Source of the DNA: JAFDVL01 sp031409955
GTDB lineage: Bacteria > Acidobacteriota > Blastocatellia > RBC074
DNA length: 64,000 nt
Assembly: GCA_031409955.1 (NCBI GenBank)
Contig: JANNYF010000346.1
Location: 1 to 64,000 of the forward strand
Direction: 5' to 3'
The notes under the pieces were generated by a model that was not told the DNA's origin, did not search any database, and saw only the letters and a list, made by a program, of their open reading frames with translations. The position numbers and the translations under genes were made by a program. This document shows, piece after piece, positions 32,519 through 41,818 of this stretch. Within the stretch, counting starts at the first letter, position 1; the number at the start of each line of letters is the position of its first letter.

Positions 32519-35476
32519 ATGTCATCTCGTTACCAACCCATTGTTGTGATCCTCGGTTTATGGCTGCTTATCGCTGCCCCCGCGCTTGACGCCCAACCGT
32601 GGCCTGGGCATCAAGCCTTCGCGCAATATGGACACGAGACCTGGCAAACGGAACAAGGCTTGCCGCAGAACACTGTGCAGGCAATATTGCAAACGCGCGA
32701 TGGCTATTTGTGGATGGGGACGAAAGAAGGCTTGGCGCGTTTTGACGGCATTCGGTTCAGTATCTTCGACAAGCAAAACACACCACAAATTCTAAATAAC
32801 CAAATGCGCAGCCTGTATGAAGACCGCGAAGGGCGATTGTGGATTGCGACGCCGGGCGGATTGTTGATGTTCCAGCGCGGCGCGTTCACTTCCTACACGA
32901 CGAAAGACGGACTTTCCAGTAACAACGTTTGGTCGGTGTATGAGGATCGCGCAGGCAGCCTTTGGATTGCGACCGTGAACGGGTTGAATCGGTTTCGTGA
33001 TGGGAAGTTTACGGCGTACACAACACAGCAGGGATTATCCAACAACAGCATCGGAGTCGTGTTGGAAGACAACGACGGCGCGCTTTGGATTGGCACGGAA
33101 GGCGGATTGAATCGCTACAAAGACGGCGTGTTTACAGGCTACACAAAGCGTGATGGGTTAGCGGGCAATACCATCAAGACGCTCTGCGCGGATCAACAGG
33201 GGCGGTTGTGGATTGGGACAACCGAAGGGCTGAGCGTGTGGGCGAATAGCAAATTTGCCACGTATACGACGCGCGAAGGCTTGCCGCACAACCACGTCGA
33301 AGCCATCGCGGAAGATCAGGCCGGTGCGCTTTGGATCGGCACCGCACGCGGGTTGGCGCATTACCGCGACGGGAAGTTAGAGGCCGTCACAAGGCCGGAC
33401 GGATTGACCGAAGCGGCGATTTTAGCTTTGCACAAAGACCGCGAAGGAAACCTCTGGATCGGCACCGAAGCCAATGGCCTCCATCTGCTCAAAAGTAAAA
33501 AGGTCACGACGTTCACGACGCGCGATGGCTTGTCTGCGAATGTCGTGCGCTCCATTTTTGAAGATCGCAACGGCAAGCTTTGGGTTGGGACGCAAGAACG
33601 CGGGCTGAATCTTTTGAGCAAGGGGCAACTCAGCACTTTCGCCGCGCAGCAACGTTTGATGAACGACGATGTGATGACGATTTGTGATGATGCAGCAGGC
33701 AATCTGTGGCTGGGGACAACCGAAGGTTTGCGACGCATCAAGGCTGGAATCATCACGACTTTTACTGTGCGCGATGGGCTTTCCGATAATCACGTGCGGT
33801 CGCTGTACGCGAGTCGAGACGGCAGTCTGTGGATTGGCACGCGGCGCGGTCTGACGCAATTTCGCAACGGACAATTTACGCCGTACACAATGCTGGATGG
33901 GTTGCCGAGCGATTTGGTCGGCGCACTTTGCGAAGATCGGCAGGGCAATTTGTGGGTCGGTACGCTCGCCGGGTTGAGCCGCTTCAAGGATGAAAAATTT
34001 ACGAACTACACGACCGCATCGGGATTGTCGAGCGAGGTTGTGATTTCACTTTATGAAGACGCAGCGGGCGCGTTGTGGATCGGCACACACGGCGGCGGAT
34101 TGAATTATTTCAAGGATGGCAAGTTCTCACACTTCACAACTAAAGACGGATTGCCCGATGATGTGATTTATCAAATCCTGGAAGATGAACAAAATTATTT
34201 ATGGATGAGCAGCAACAAAGGCATCATCCGCGTCAATCGGCAGGAGTTGGAAACGCGCACGAATCAAAGGCTGCAAAGCGTCGTTACCTTTGGCACTGCG
34301 GATGGCATGGAAACGCGCGAATGCAGCGGTGGCGGGCATCCTGCCGGATGGAAAACAGCGGACGGCAAGCTCTGGTTTGCGACCATCAAAGGCGTCGCTA
34401 TGATTGATCCCGCGCATCTGAAACTCAATCAACACGCGCCTCCTGTCGCCATTGAGCAGGTGGTGGTTGATGACAAAGTGATTGCCACTGACACGCCGAT
34501 CAAGCTCTCGCCAGAAAAGGCGCGCTTTGAGTTTTATTACACGGGTTTGAGCTTTATTGCACCGCAGAAGGTCACATTCAAATACAAGCTGGAAGGCTTT
34601 GACAAAGACTGGATCGAAGCCGGAACGCGCCGCGTGGCGTGGTACACCAACATTCCGGCGGGGCGCTATCGCTTCGTGGTGATGGCCTGCAACAACGATG
34701 GCGTGTGGAGCGAGGCGGCGGCTTCGGTGGAGTTTTTGCTGCAACCGCGCTTCTATCAAACGTGGTGGTTTTATGCGGTCTGTTTGCTGAGTCTGGGGCT
34801 GTGTGTTTGGTGGTGGTATCGCTTGCGCGTCAAACGATTGGAAGGTCAATTTGGTGCGATTCTGGCAGAACGAACACGCATCGCCCGCGAGATTCACGAC
34901 ACGTTGGCGCAAGGCTTCGCGGGTATTTCCGTGCAATTGGAGTTGGTGGCGCGAATGCTGACGATTGCGCCTCAATCCGCCAAACCGCATCTGGATCAGG
35001 CGCGGCAATTGGTGCGCAGCAGCTTGGACGAAGCGCGGCGTTCCGTGTGGGATTTGCGCTCACAAGCACTGGAGAGCAGCGATTTACCGAGCGCGCTCAG
35101 CGAGACAGTCAAGCGATTGGTCGCAGACACATCAATTCAATCGCAGGTGCAAGTCAGCGGCACGTATCGGCAATTGAGCCGCACGATTGAAGACCATCTG
35201 TTGCGCATCGGACAGGAAGCGATCACCAATGCCATCAAGCATGCACGTGCGCAAAATCTGCGCGTGGAATTGAATTATGTGGCCGAAAGTGTGAAGCTGC
35301 GCGTGCAAGATGATGGCTGTGGCTTTGATCCGCGTCACAGCCCCAATGGGCATTTTGGCTTGGTCGGAATGCGCGAACGTGTGGCACAAATCGGCGGACA
35401 GCTAATCGTCAATAGCCGTCAGAATGAAGGGACAGAAATCATTGTCGAGGTTCCGCTCTCAGGAAGAACAATATGA
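32519..35476 (+). CDS. Two-component propeller sensor histidine kinase
   Basis: A 985-residue membrane kinase. A signal peptide (about 1-25) is followed by about 14 two-component-regulator propeller repeats (residues about 35-590, each ending near LWIGT..GL..F), forming two seven-bladed propellers in the periplasm. A Y_Y_Y domain (about 640-740: KVTFKYKLEGFDKDWIEAG), one transmembrane helix (about 748-768), a HisKA_3 domain with IAREIHDTLAQGFAG (H793) and a HATPase domain ending GFGLVGMRER-type come next. The stop overlaps the response regulator start by 4 nt, so they form an obligate pair. Such receptors often sense oligosaccharides; the ligand here is unknown. Confidence 0.94.
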   Translation: MSSRYQPIVVILGLWLLIAAPALDAQPWPGHQAFAQYGHETWQTEQGLPQNTVQAILQTRDGYLWMGTKEGLARFDGIRFSIFDKQNTPQILNNQMRSLYEDREGRLWIATPGGLLMFQRGAFTSYTTKDGLSSNNVWSVYEDRAGSLWIATVNGLNRFRDGKFTAYTTQQGLSNNSIGVVLEDNDGALWIGTEGGLNRYKDGVFTGYTKRDGLAGNTIKTLCADQQGRLWIGTTEGLSVWANSKFATYTTREGLPHNHVEAIAEDQAGALWIGTARGLAHYRDGKLEAVTRPDGLTEAAILALHKDREGNLWIGTEANGLHLLKSKKVTTFTTRDGLSANVVRSIFEDRNGKLWVGTQERGLNLLSKGQLSTFAAQQRLMNDDVMTICDDAAGNLWLGTTEGLRRIKAGIITTFTVRDGLSDNHVRSLYASRDGSLWIGTRRGLTQFRNGQFTPYTMLDGLPSDLVGALCEDRQGNLWVGTLAGLSRFKDEKFTNYTTASGLSSEVVISLYEDAAGALWIGTHGGGLNYFKDGKFSHFTTKDGLPDDVIYQILEDEQNYLWMSSNKGIIRVNRQELETRTNQRLQSVVTFGTADGMETRECSGGGHPAGWKTADGKLWFATIKGVAMIDPAHLKLNQHAPPVAIEQVVVDDKVIATDTPIKLSPEKARFEFYYTGLSFIAPQKVTFKYKLEGFDKDWIEAGTRRVAWYTNIPAGRYRFVVMACNNDGVWSEAAASVEFLLQPRFYQTWWFYAVCLLSLGLCVWWWYRLRVKRLEGQFGAILAERTRIAREIHDTLAQGFAGISVQLELVARMLTIAPQSAKPHLDQARQLVRSSLDEARRSVWDLRSQALESSDLPSALSETVKRLVADTSIQSQVQVSGTYRQLSRTIEDHLLRIGQEAITNAIKHARAQNLRVELNYVAESVKLRVQDDGCGFDPRHSPNGHFGLVGMRERVAQIGGQLIVNSRQNEGTEIIVEVPLSGRTI

Positions 35477-36111
35477 CTACAAACTCTGCGCCATCCATTC
35501 ACGTCATGATTGTGGACGACCACCAAATCGTGCGGCAAGGCTTGGTCGCGCTCATCAACACCGAACCGGGTTTGACCGTGATAGCTGAAGGCGCGGATGG
35601 GCAGCAGGCGGTTGAGCTGTTTCGGCAGCATCAACCCGATGTGACGCTGATGGATTTGCGCATGCCGGTGCTGAGCGGCGTTGAAGCGACGAAAGCGATT
35701 CGGCAAGACTTTCCCAAGGCTCGCATCATCGTGCTGACGACGTTTGATGGCGACGAAGATATTTATCGCGCGTTGCAGGCGGGTGCGCAAAGCTACCTGC
35801 TAAAAGGCGTCTCGTTTGAAGAATTGACCGAAGCCATTCGCACCGTGCATGCAGGCCAGCGCCGCATTCCTGCTGCGGTGGCCGAACGCTTAGCCGAACG
35901 AATGGCAGGCGAAGAATTGACGGCGCGCGAGCGGCAGGTTTTGGAATTGATCGTGCGCGGCAATAGCAACAAGGAGATTGGGGCGGCGCTGTCCATTTCC
36001 GAAGCAACCGTCAAATCGCACATCAATTCGCTGCTCAGCAAATTGGGCGTGGCGGATCGCACGCAAGCTGCGACAATGGCGTTGCAACGGGGGCTGGTGC
36101 ATTTGGATTAG
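35473..36111 (+). CDS. NarL/LuxR-family response regulator
   Basis: A 212-residue regulator. The receiver has VDDHQIVRQG, phospho-acceptor D61 (TLMDLRMPV) and the LLKG lysine loop. The C-terminal LuxR helix-turn-helix (about 145-205) reads LTARERQVLELIVRGNSNKE followed by ISEATVKSHINSLLSKLGV. Translationally coupled to the propeller kinase through an ATGA overlap, which makes the pairing secure. The targets may include the CRTAC1-cytochrome genes downstream, but only the gene order supports that. Confidence 0.94.
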   Translation: MTTNSAPSIHVMIVDDHQIVRQGLVALINTEPGLTVIAEGADGQQAVELFRQHQPDVTLMDLRMPVLSGVEATKAIRQDFPKARIIVLTTFDGDEDIYRALQAGAQSYLLKGVSFEELTEAIRTVHAGQRRIPAAVAERLAERMAGEELTARERQVLELIVRGNSNKEIGAALSISEATVKSHINSLLSKLGVADRTQAATMALQRGLVHLD

Positions 36112-36116
36112 GCACT

Positions 36117-36194
36117 GGTACGGTACGGCGAGCGGTAGCGACCTGATGACAATCAGCGCATCCACCAAATCGCTACCGCTCCTCGTACTGTACC
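36117..36194. repeat. Inverted repeat after the response regulator
   Basis: GGTACGGTACGGCGAGCGGT (from 36117) is mirrored by ACCGCTCCTCGTACTGTACC (to 36194) with two small differences over about 25 bp. It starts 5 nt after the stop codon and could stop or stabilise the transcript. Confidence 0.7.
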
Positions 36195-36198
36195 GATT

Positions 36199-36280
36199 CT
36201 CCAACCAAAGTCTGACTTGCCGCTCCATCTTTGGGGCTACGACAATCGCGCGGCGCGTGTGATAAGCTCCGCGCCTCATT
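36199..36280 (+). promoter_or_regulatory. Upstream region shared with the gene at 30462
   Basis: The second copy of the 82-nt similarity described at 30313-30394, 40 nt before the CRTAC1 gene. It contains GTGTGATAAGCT, a possible -10. It also shares CTTTGGGGCTAC with the region just before the mqnA promoter (about 6201-6212). Confidence 0.4.
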
Positions 36281-36319
36281 TCGTTCCAAATCATCAATCG
36301 CAGAACAGGGATTCATCAC

Positions 36320-38119
36320 ATGATTGCTCCGAAACTTCGTACCCTATTTGCCGCATGGTTCATCGTATTGCTGGCGTTTCCAACCAGCATCTTGCCGCAA
36401 AGTGGTGCGGCTACGGGCAATGCACAAACTTACACCATCTGCCGCACGGTCGGCGTCATTGACCCCAAAGCGCCGCTGATTTTTGCCGACGTGACGACAA
36501 GCACCGGGCTGGCAAAATTCAAACACGTCACAGCGGATACCGAAGTCAATTACATCCTGGATTCGCCGTCGGGCGGCTTAGCGATTTTTGATTATGACAA
36601 CGATGGCAAGCCCGATATTTACTTGCTCAACGGCTCCACAATGAAGGCGATGCGCGGCGAAGAAAAAGCGCCGCACGCCGCGCTGTTTCGCAATCTTGGC
36701 AACTTCAAATTTGAAGACGTGACGGACAAAGCAGGCGTGGCGAATGAACGCTGGGGGATGGGTGTTGCCGTCGGCGATTACGATAACGATGGTTTCGCCG
36801 ATCTGTTCGTCAGTAATTACGGTGTCTCGCGGTTGTATCACAACAACGGCAACGGCACGTTCACTGATGTCGCGGAAAAGCTCGGCGTGGCGCGCAAAGG
36901 CTGGTCTACGGGCGCGACGTGGGGCGATTACGACAACGATGGACGCTTGGATTTGTTCGTTCCGGCCTACGTGGATTTCGACATGAATAAGTTGCCGCCG
37001 AATCCATCGGAAGTCACGAAAAGCGGCGGCGTCGGGCAGAACTTCTGCAACTTTCGCGGTGTGACGGTGATGTGCGGGCCGCGCGGATTGAAAGGCGAAA
37101 AGGACACGCTCTATCATCAAAAAGCGGATGGCACATTTGAAGACGCGAGTATCAAAGCAGGCGTGACCGATCCTTCCGCCTACTACGGCTTTTCATCTGC
37201 GTTCGTGCGCTTACGCGATTCACACTTGCTCGACTTGTTGGTCGTCAACGACTCAACCGCGAAGCAGCTTTACATCAATCAAGGCAACGGCACATTCAAG
37301 GAAACCGGGTTTGAGTCCGGCATCGCGCTCAGCGAAAACGGCAAGGAGCAGGCGGGAATGGGCTTGGGGATTGGTGATTACGACAACGACGGCAAGCTGG
37401 ACGTATACATCACGAACTTTTCGGACGATTCCAACACGCTCTATCACAACGATGGCGGCGGCAATTTCACGGACGTGACGTTTCAAGCCGGACACGGCGA
37501 ACCGACGATTCCGTTTCTCGGCTGGGGCACGAACTTTTTAGATTTCGATAACAACGGCTGGCAGGATGTGTTTGTCGCCAACGGTCATGTCTATCCGAGT
37601 GTAGACAAATATCAATGGGGCACGAGCTTTGCCCAGCAGCCACTGCTGTTTCGCAATCTGGCGAACGGCAGATTTGAACGCGTCGGCGCAGCCCCGAACA
37701 GCGGTTTAGCGGGCGCGTGGACGAGTCGCGGGATGGCCAAAGGCGATCTGGATGGCGATGGCAAAGTGGATGTCGTGATGAATAATTTCAATGGTGCGCC
37801 GACTGTTTTGCGCAACGTGACGGAATCTAAAAATCATTGGTTGTCGCTGAAGTTGATCGGCGATCCGAAATTGAAAACGCCGCGCGATGCGATTGGTTCA
37901 ATTGCCTGGGTGACGATGGGCAAGCTGCGATTGCGAGGCGATGTGATTAGCGGCGCGGGCTATGCTTCGCAGAGTGATTTGAAGCTGCACTTTGGCTTAG
38001 GCGAAGCGGCGAAGGTGGATAAAATCGAAATCAGTTGGGCGAATGGCAAGAGCGAAATCGTCAATGTTAATGCGGTGGATCGCGTGTGGACAGTGACACA
38101 AGGCAAGGGCGCGAAGTAA
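36320..38119 (+). CDS. CRTAC1-family FG-GAP/ASPIC-UnbV protein
   Basis: An exported 599-residue protein. After a signal peptide (about 5-30) come at least six FG-GAP/VCBS calcium-binding propeller repeats (DYDNDGKPDIYLLNG, DYDNDGFADLFVSN, DYDNDGRLDLFVP, DYDNDGKLDVYITNF, DFDNNGWQDVFVAN, DLDGDGKVDVVMNNFNG). The C-terminal ASPIC/UnbV domain (about 500-599) reads AGYASQSDLKLHFGLGEAAK. This family is widespread in Acidobacteriota and Planctomycetota; its function is not settled. A pentaheme cytochrome gene follows on the same strand, a pairing often seen. Confidence 0.92.
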   Translation: MIAPKLRTLFAAWFIVLLAFPTSILPQSGAATGNAQTYTICRTVGVIDPKAPLIFADVTTSTGLAKFKHVTADTEVNYILDSPSGGLAIFDYDNDGKPDIYLLNGSTMKAMRGEEKAPHAALFRNLGNFKFEDVTDKAGVANERWGMGVAVGDYDNDGFADLFVSNYGVSRLYHNNGNGTFTDVAEKLGVARKGWSTGATWGDYDNDGRLDLFVPAYVDFDMNKLPPNPSEVTKSGGVGQNFCNFRGVTVMCGPRGLKGEKDTLYHQKADGTFEDASIKAGVTDPSAYYGFSSAFVRLRDSHLLDLLVVNDSTAKQLYINQGNGTFKETGFESGIALSENGKEQAGMGLGIGDYDNDGKLDVYITNFSDDSNTLYHNDGGGNFTDVTFQAGHGEPTIPFLGWGTNFLDFDNNGWQDVFVANGHVYPSVDKYQWGTSFAQQPLLFRNLANGRFERVGAAPNSGLAGAWTSRGMAKGDLDGDGKVDVVMNNFNGAPTVLRNVTESKNHWLSLKLIGDPKLKTPRDAIGSIAWVTMGKLRLRGDVISGAGYASQSDLKLHFGLGEAAKVDKIEISWANGKSEIVNVNAVDRVWTVTQGKGAK

Positions 38120-38121
38120 CC

Positions 38122-38274
38122 CCTGGGAGCGCAGGCGTCTCGCCTGCTGCGAGCGCGTGTAACGCCGCTCGCATTCGTGGTGAGGAAATCGCTTTCTCTT
38201 CAGCAGACTCCCTCCGCAAGATCGTTTGCATCGCTTCGCTCGCAAACAGCAGGCGAGACGCCTGCGTTCCCAGG
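38122..38274. repeat. Long inverted repeat between CRTAC1 and cytochrome genes
   Basis: CCTGGGAGCGCAGGCGTCTC (from 38122, 28 nt arm) is mirrored at 38247-38274 with one mismatch, loop about 97 nt. The palindrome GCAGGCGTCTCGCCTGC lies inside each arm. The right arm ends 5 nt before the cytochrome start codon. Confidence 0.75.
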
Positions 38275-38279
38275 TTAAT

Positions 38280-40484
38280 ATGATGAGCAAATTCACAACC
38301 CCAAATGTTTTGCGACGCGCGGTCGTCGTCTTTTTCGTGTTGCTGGCAGGCGCGATGTATGTGGTGATTGGCAAAAACGGCAGCGAAAACAACCCGTTCG
38401 CGCAGTATGCCGAAAAGATCAGCAAGAACTACGATCTAAAATTTGGCGAGAACCCATTTTTGCCGAGCAACGCGACGACGGTCACGGGCAGCTTTATTCC
38501 CGGCGAATATTTCATCTCAGCGAATCGCTGCGCCAAATGCCACGCGGGTTCGCACGCGCAATGGCAAAAATCAGCGCACCGCAACGCCTTCCGCGAACCG
38601 TTTTATCAGAAGAACGTCAAAGACCTGACCACGCAACGTGGCATCGAATTCACGCGGCATTGCGAGTCGTGTCACAACCCCGCTGCGTTGTTCACAGGAG
38701 CGTTGACGAAAGATGCAAAAGTTTCGCGCCCATTCGATGACGATGGCGTGTCGTGTATCGCGTGCCATTCGATTGAAAAAGCCAATGGACAAGGCATCGG
38801 CGGCTATGTGATGGGCATTCCGGCGTTGTTGGTCAAAGAAGACGGCACGCGTTTGCACAAGGCTTCGGATCAGGAAATTCTGAATGACATTCCGTCACAT
38901 CGCCGCGCGGTGATGCGCCCGCTGCTGAAGTCGCAGGAGTTCTGCGCTTCGTGTCACAAATCGCAAGTGCCGCAACAACTGAACGACTACAAATTCATTC
39001 GCGCCTTTTCGGTCGGCGACGAATATCAGATGTCTTCGTTCTCGAAAGAATCGCCGCATCCGTTTTATGTGCGCGACAAGGAAAACTGCAATTCGTGTCA
39101 CATGAAAAAAGAGCCTGCGCTCAAGTATGACGCGGTTGCGGCGGCGCGCGATGGAAACATCGCTTCGCATCGCTGGGCGGCGGCGAACACTGCGATTCCG
39201 ACGTTTTACAAATGGCCGGATCAAATTGATGCAGTCAAAAAAGTGCTGGAAACCGACGTCATCGGCGTAGACATTTTCGCGCTTCGCAAACGTGCCGCGC
39301 GCAATGGTGACGGCAACACCGAAACCACCAAAGACATCATTGCGCCGCTGAACAAAAGTAGCTTCACGATTAACGCGGGCGATGCGTTGACGGCAGACGT
39401 TGTCGTCACGAATAAAAACATCGGGCATTCGTTCCCGCCTGAACTGCGCGATTTTTACGAAGCGTGGGTCGAATTCACTGTGACCGATGACAGCGGCAAA
39501 GCGATCTATCGCTCCGGCTATCTTAAACCGAATGGGTATTTGGATGACTCGGCGCACAACTACAAAAGCTATTTGGTCAAAGAAGACGGCTCGTACAACG
39601 ACGTCCATCACATTTGGAAAACCAAAGTCGTCGCGCAAAACAACGCGATTCAATCGGGGCGCTCGGACGTGTCGCGTTATCAATTCACCGTGCCAAACAA
39701 CTACAACGGCGCATTGAAGCTGAAAGCCCGCGTGCAATATCGCCGCTTCACACGCGTGTTTCAGGACTATGCGCTGGGCAAGATGATTGACTATCCAATC
39801 GTGACGATGGCGACGACGGAATACACGATGCGCGTGGGCGACAACGGCCCGCAAGAAGTCAAAGGCACGTTGCCCGATTGGCGACGCTGGAACAACTACG
39901 GCATCGCGCTGTTTGATAATCGCCAGTTCGCATTGACGACAGATGTATTTGCGCGAGTGGCAGAGTTGGATGAAGCCTATCGCCCGATGGCGAAGATCAA
40001 TCGTGCGCTGGCGTTGATCGAATTGGATCGCTACGACGAAGCTGGCAAGTGGCTGAACGAAGTCATGACGGCGAATCCGAACAACATGCGAGCCGCGTTT
40101 CAGCAAGCGCGTGTCTTCATCAAGTTCGGCAAACTCGCCGAAGCTGAAGCGAATTTGAAGCGCGTGTTAGAAGCCTATCCGCGTGATCGCTTGTCGTGGC
40201 AGCAGCTCGGCGAACTGTGCAAAATCAAACGCGATTATGAAGGTGCGCAGAAAAGCTATGAACAAGTCCTGCGCATTGATCCCGAAGATGCAGGCGCACA
40301 TTACAACCTGATGCTCATCTTTCGGAAACTTGGACTGAACGATGAAGCGACGCGCGAAGCCAAACTCTTTGCGGACTTGAAAGACGACCCGGCGGCGTTC
40401 CCGATAGCGAATGAATTCCTGCGCATTCATCCCGAAATGAGCAACGAAAGCGTGCCGTTTCATGTGCATAATCTGGATCGGTGA
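38280..40484 (+). CDS. Membrane-anchored pentaheme cytochrome c with TPR tail
   Basis: A 734-residue protein. An N-terminal hydrophobic segment (about 13-32) exports or anchors it. Five CxxCH haem c motifs follow: CAKCH, CESCH, CIACH, CASCH and CNSCH, the layout of cytochrome c554/c'-type proteins. A beta domain (about 370-540) and TPR repeats (about 560-720: AYRPMAKINRALALIELDRY, DYEGAQKSYEQVLRIDPEDA) complete it. The start at 38280 or 38283 is chosen because the longer frame from 38226 lies in the repeat arm. It is likely an electron carrier or an enzyme subunit with a protein-docking tail, working with the CRTAC1 protein. Confidence 0.88.
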   Translation: MMSKFTTPNVLRRAVVVFFVLLAGAMYVVIGKNGSENNPFAQYAEKISKNYDLKFGENPFLPSNATTVTGSFIPGEYFISANRCAKCHAGSHAQWQKSAHRNAFREPFYQKNVKDLTTQRGIEFTRHCESCHNPAALFTGALTKDAKVSRPFDDDGVSCIACHSIEKANGQGIGGYVMGIPALLVKEDGTRLHKASDQEILNDIPSHRRAVMRPLLKSQEFCASCHKSQVPQQLNDYKFIRAFSVGDEYQMSSFSKESPHPFYVRDKENCNSCHMKKEPALKYDAVAAARDGNIASHRWAAANTAIPTFYKWPDQIDAVKKVLETDVIGVDIFALRKRAARNGDGNTETTKDIIAPLNKSSFTINAGDALTADVVVTNKNIGHSFPPELRDFYEAWVEFTVTDDSGKAIYRSGYLKPNGYLDDSAHNYKSYLVKEDGSYNDVHHIWKTKVVAQNNAIQSGRSDVSRYQFTVPNNYNGALKLKARVQYRRFTRVFQDYALGKMIDYPIVTMATTEYTMRVGDNGPQEVKGTLPDWRRWNNYGIALFDNRQFALTTDVFARVAELDEAYRPMAKINRALALIELDRYDEAGKWLNEVMTANPNNMRAAFQQARVFIKFGKLAEAEANLKRVLEAYPRDRLSWQQLGELCKIKRDYEGAQKSYEQVLRIDPEDAGAHYNLMLIFRKLGLNDEATREAKLFADLKDDPAAFPIANEFLRIHPEMSNESVPFHVHNLDR

Positions 40485-40508
40485 TGGGCTTTTCAAGACG
40501 ACACGAAG

Positions 40509-40550
40509 CGCGGAGAACGATTGAGAAAATTGTTTTCCGCGTTTTTGTTT
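40509..40550 (+). terminator. Rho-independent terminator after the cytochrome gene
   Basis: CGCGGAGAACGATT pairs over 14 bp (with G-U pairs) with AATTGTTTTCCGCG around a short loop and is followed by TTTTTGTTTG. Confidence 0.85.
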
Positions 40551-40599
40551 GTTCGGGGTAAATGTGGTAAGAAAGACGCCGAGGAAAGGAGGTTATATC

Positions 40600-40839
40600 A
40601 TGCCTTTTAATCGAATTTCTATTGACCCTAAAATTTGTCATGGACAAGCCTGTATCAAAGGCACCCGCATTCCGGCGCATCAGATTGTCGGGATGCTGGC
40701 AAATGGCGATACTTTTGCCAGTTTACTCAGCGCCTATCCAACGATTACGCAAGAAGATATTCGTGCTTGTTTAGAATACGCGGCTTGGTTAGCTGAAGAA
40801 CAAATCACTCCACTGGGAGAAGCCCTCGTCAGCGTATGA
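40600..40839 (+). CDS. DUF433 antitoxin-like protein
   Basis: A 79-residue DUF433 protein: RISIDPKICHGQACIKGTRI, then a helix-turn-helix region and YPTITQEDIRACLEYAAWLA. DUF433 proteins usually sit before DUF5615 PIN-like nucleases and act as VapB45-type antitoxins. AAAGGAGG lies 7 nt before the ATG at 40600, a near-perfect ribosome-binding site. It overlaps the toxin gene by 4 nt. Confidence 0.87.
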   Translation: MPFNRISIDPKICHGQACIKGTRIPAHQIVGMLANGDTFASLLSAYPTITQEDIRACLEYAAWLAEEQITPLGEALVSV

Positions 40840-41201
40840 AAATCTGCGTGGACGAAAATATCCCGCTGGTGACGGTTGCCGAGTTGAAAAATCTGGGGGT
40901 TTTAGATATTCGCGGAACAAGCGAGCAGGGATTAGCCGATGATTTGCTGTGGGAGCGAGTGCAGCGTGAGAATCGCTTACTGATTACAACCGACAAGGGC
41001 TTTGCTAACTATCGTGCCGAATCGCATGGCGGGATTTTGATTGTCCGCTTGCGCCAGCCAAACGAGCAAAAGATTCACGTGAGAATAATGCAGGCAATCA
41101 ATCAGTATTCTGAGGGCGAATGGCCCGGGCTTCTGGTTGTGATGCGGGATGCCGTGCAAGTCGTTTATCCCCAGGCATATAATTCAGCTTTTAAGAGGTG
41201 A
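40836..41201 (+). CDS. DUF5615 PIN-like toxin
   Basis: A 121-residue protein with the DUF5615 (Mut7-C/PIN-like) start MKICVDENIPLVTVAELKNL and the central LLITTDKGFANYRAESHGGI. Conserved acidic residues D6, E7 and D52 (ITTDKGF) form the predicted nuclease site. Overlaps the DUF433 gene by ATGA, so expression is coupled. Together they make a VapBC45-like toxin-antitoxin pair at the left edge of the accessory island. Confidence 0.87.
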   Translation: MKICVDENIPLVTVAELKNLGVLDIRGTSEQGLADDLLWERVQRENRLLITTDKGFANYRAESHGGILIVRLRQPNEQKIHVRIMQAINQYSEGEWPGLLVVMRDAVQVVYPQAYNSAFKR

Positions 41202-41206
41202 ATGCT

Positions 41207-41800
41207 ATGTTTCTCATAACCATTCTATTAGTTTTTATGGCTATTTTCTTCTTGTTACTTAGCATTGATTTAGACCCTCTCTATCAAAACTCTTACGGGC
41301 CCTCTAGAAAATATTTCTCATGTGAGGCAAGACTTTATAACTATCTAACGTATATAAAAAAGCGAGGCGGAGTGTTTTCATTTAAGAAAGGAGAAAACTA
41401 TATTATGGCGTGGAAAGAAGTAGAAGACGGTTTATTGATTTCACCCAGTGACCCGTGTAGGTGGAGAGAAAAACTATGGACACGGAATGATAAAGTTTTT
41501 CGCATTGTAGTTAATTGTTTGGGTGTAGTTTATTTCGTCATGTTATTTGTTATATTGAGCTATCAGGATGACGTTGTTTATATAGGGGAAATTGAAAACG
41601 CTTCTCCTCTTTTGTTTTGTATGGGCCTTCTGCCCCCCTTCATTTATTTTTATCGTCGCTTTAACAGGGATCGTCTGACACAAGGATTTTTAGATGGGTA
41701 TGTTGAAGGATACTGTGATGCCTTCGACGAATATAAACAAAAACACAATATAGTGACAGATAAGTTAGTAGCAAAAATTGATGAACGAAATGAATATTAA
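41207..41800 (+). CDS. Hypothetical membrane protein
   Basis: A 197-residue protein that I do not recognise, encoded by DNA visibly richer in A and T than its surroundings. It has three hydrophobic segments: residues about 1-21 (FLITILLVFMAIFFLLLS), 105-125 (IVVNCLGVVYFVMLFVILSY) and 137-155 (PLLFCMGLLPPFIYFYRR). Between the first two is a soluble loop of about 80 residues. AGAGG precedes the ATG at 41207; a GTG at 41198 overlapping the toxin stop is an alternative. The base composition suggests acquisition by transfer. Confidence 0.65.
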   Translation: MFLITILLVFMAIFFLLLSIDLDPLYQNSYGPSRKYFSCEARLYNYLTYIKKRGGVFSFKKGENYIMAWKEVEDGLLISPSDPCRWREKLWTRNDKVFRIVVNCLGVVYFVMLFVILSYQDDVVYIGEIENASPLLFCMGLLPPFIYFYRRFNRDRLTQGFLDGYVEGYCDAFDEYKQKHNIVTDKLVAKIDERNEY

Positions 41801-41818
41801 TGACTTTCTGGTAATGTC

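Noticed and set aside
32600..34300. Regularly spaced similar motifs that might be a repeat array or CRISPR.
   Set aside because: They are the propeller repeats of the sensor kinase, diverged at DNA level and in one open frame; no CRISPR array was seen in the window.
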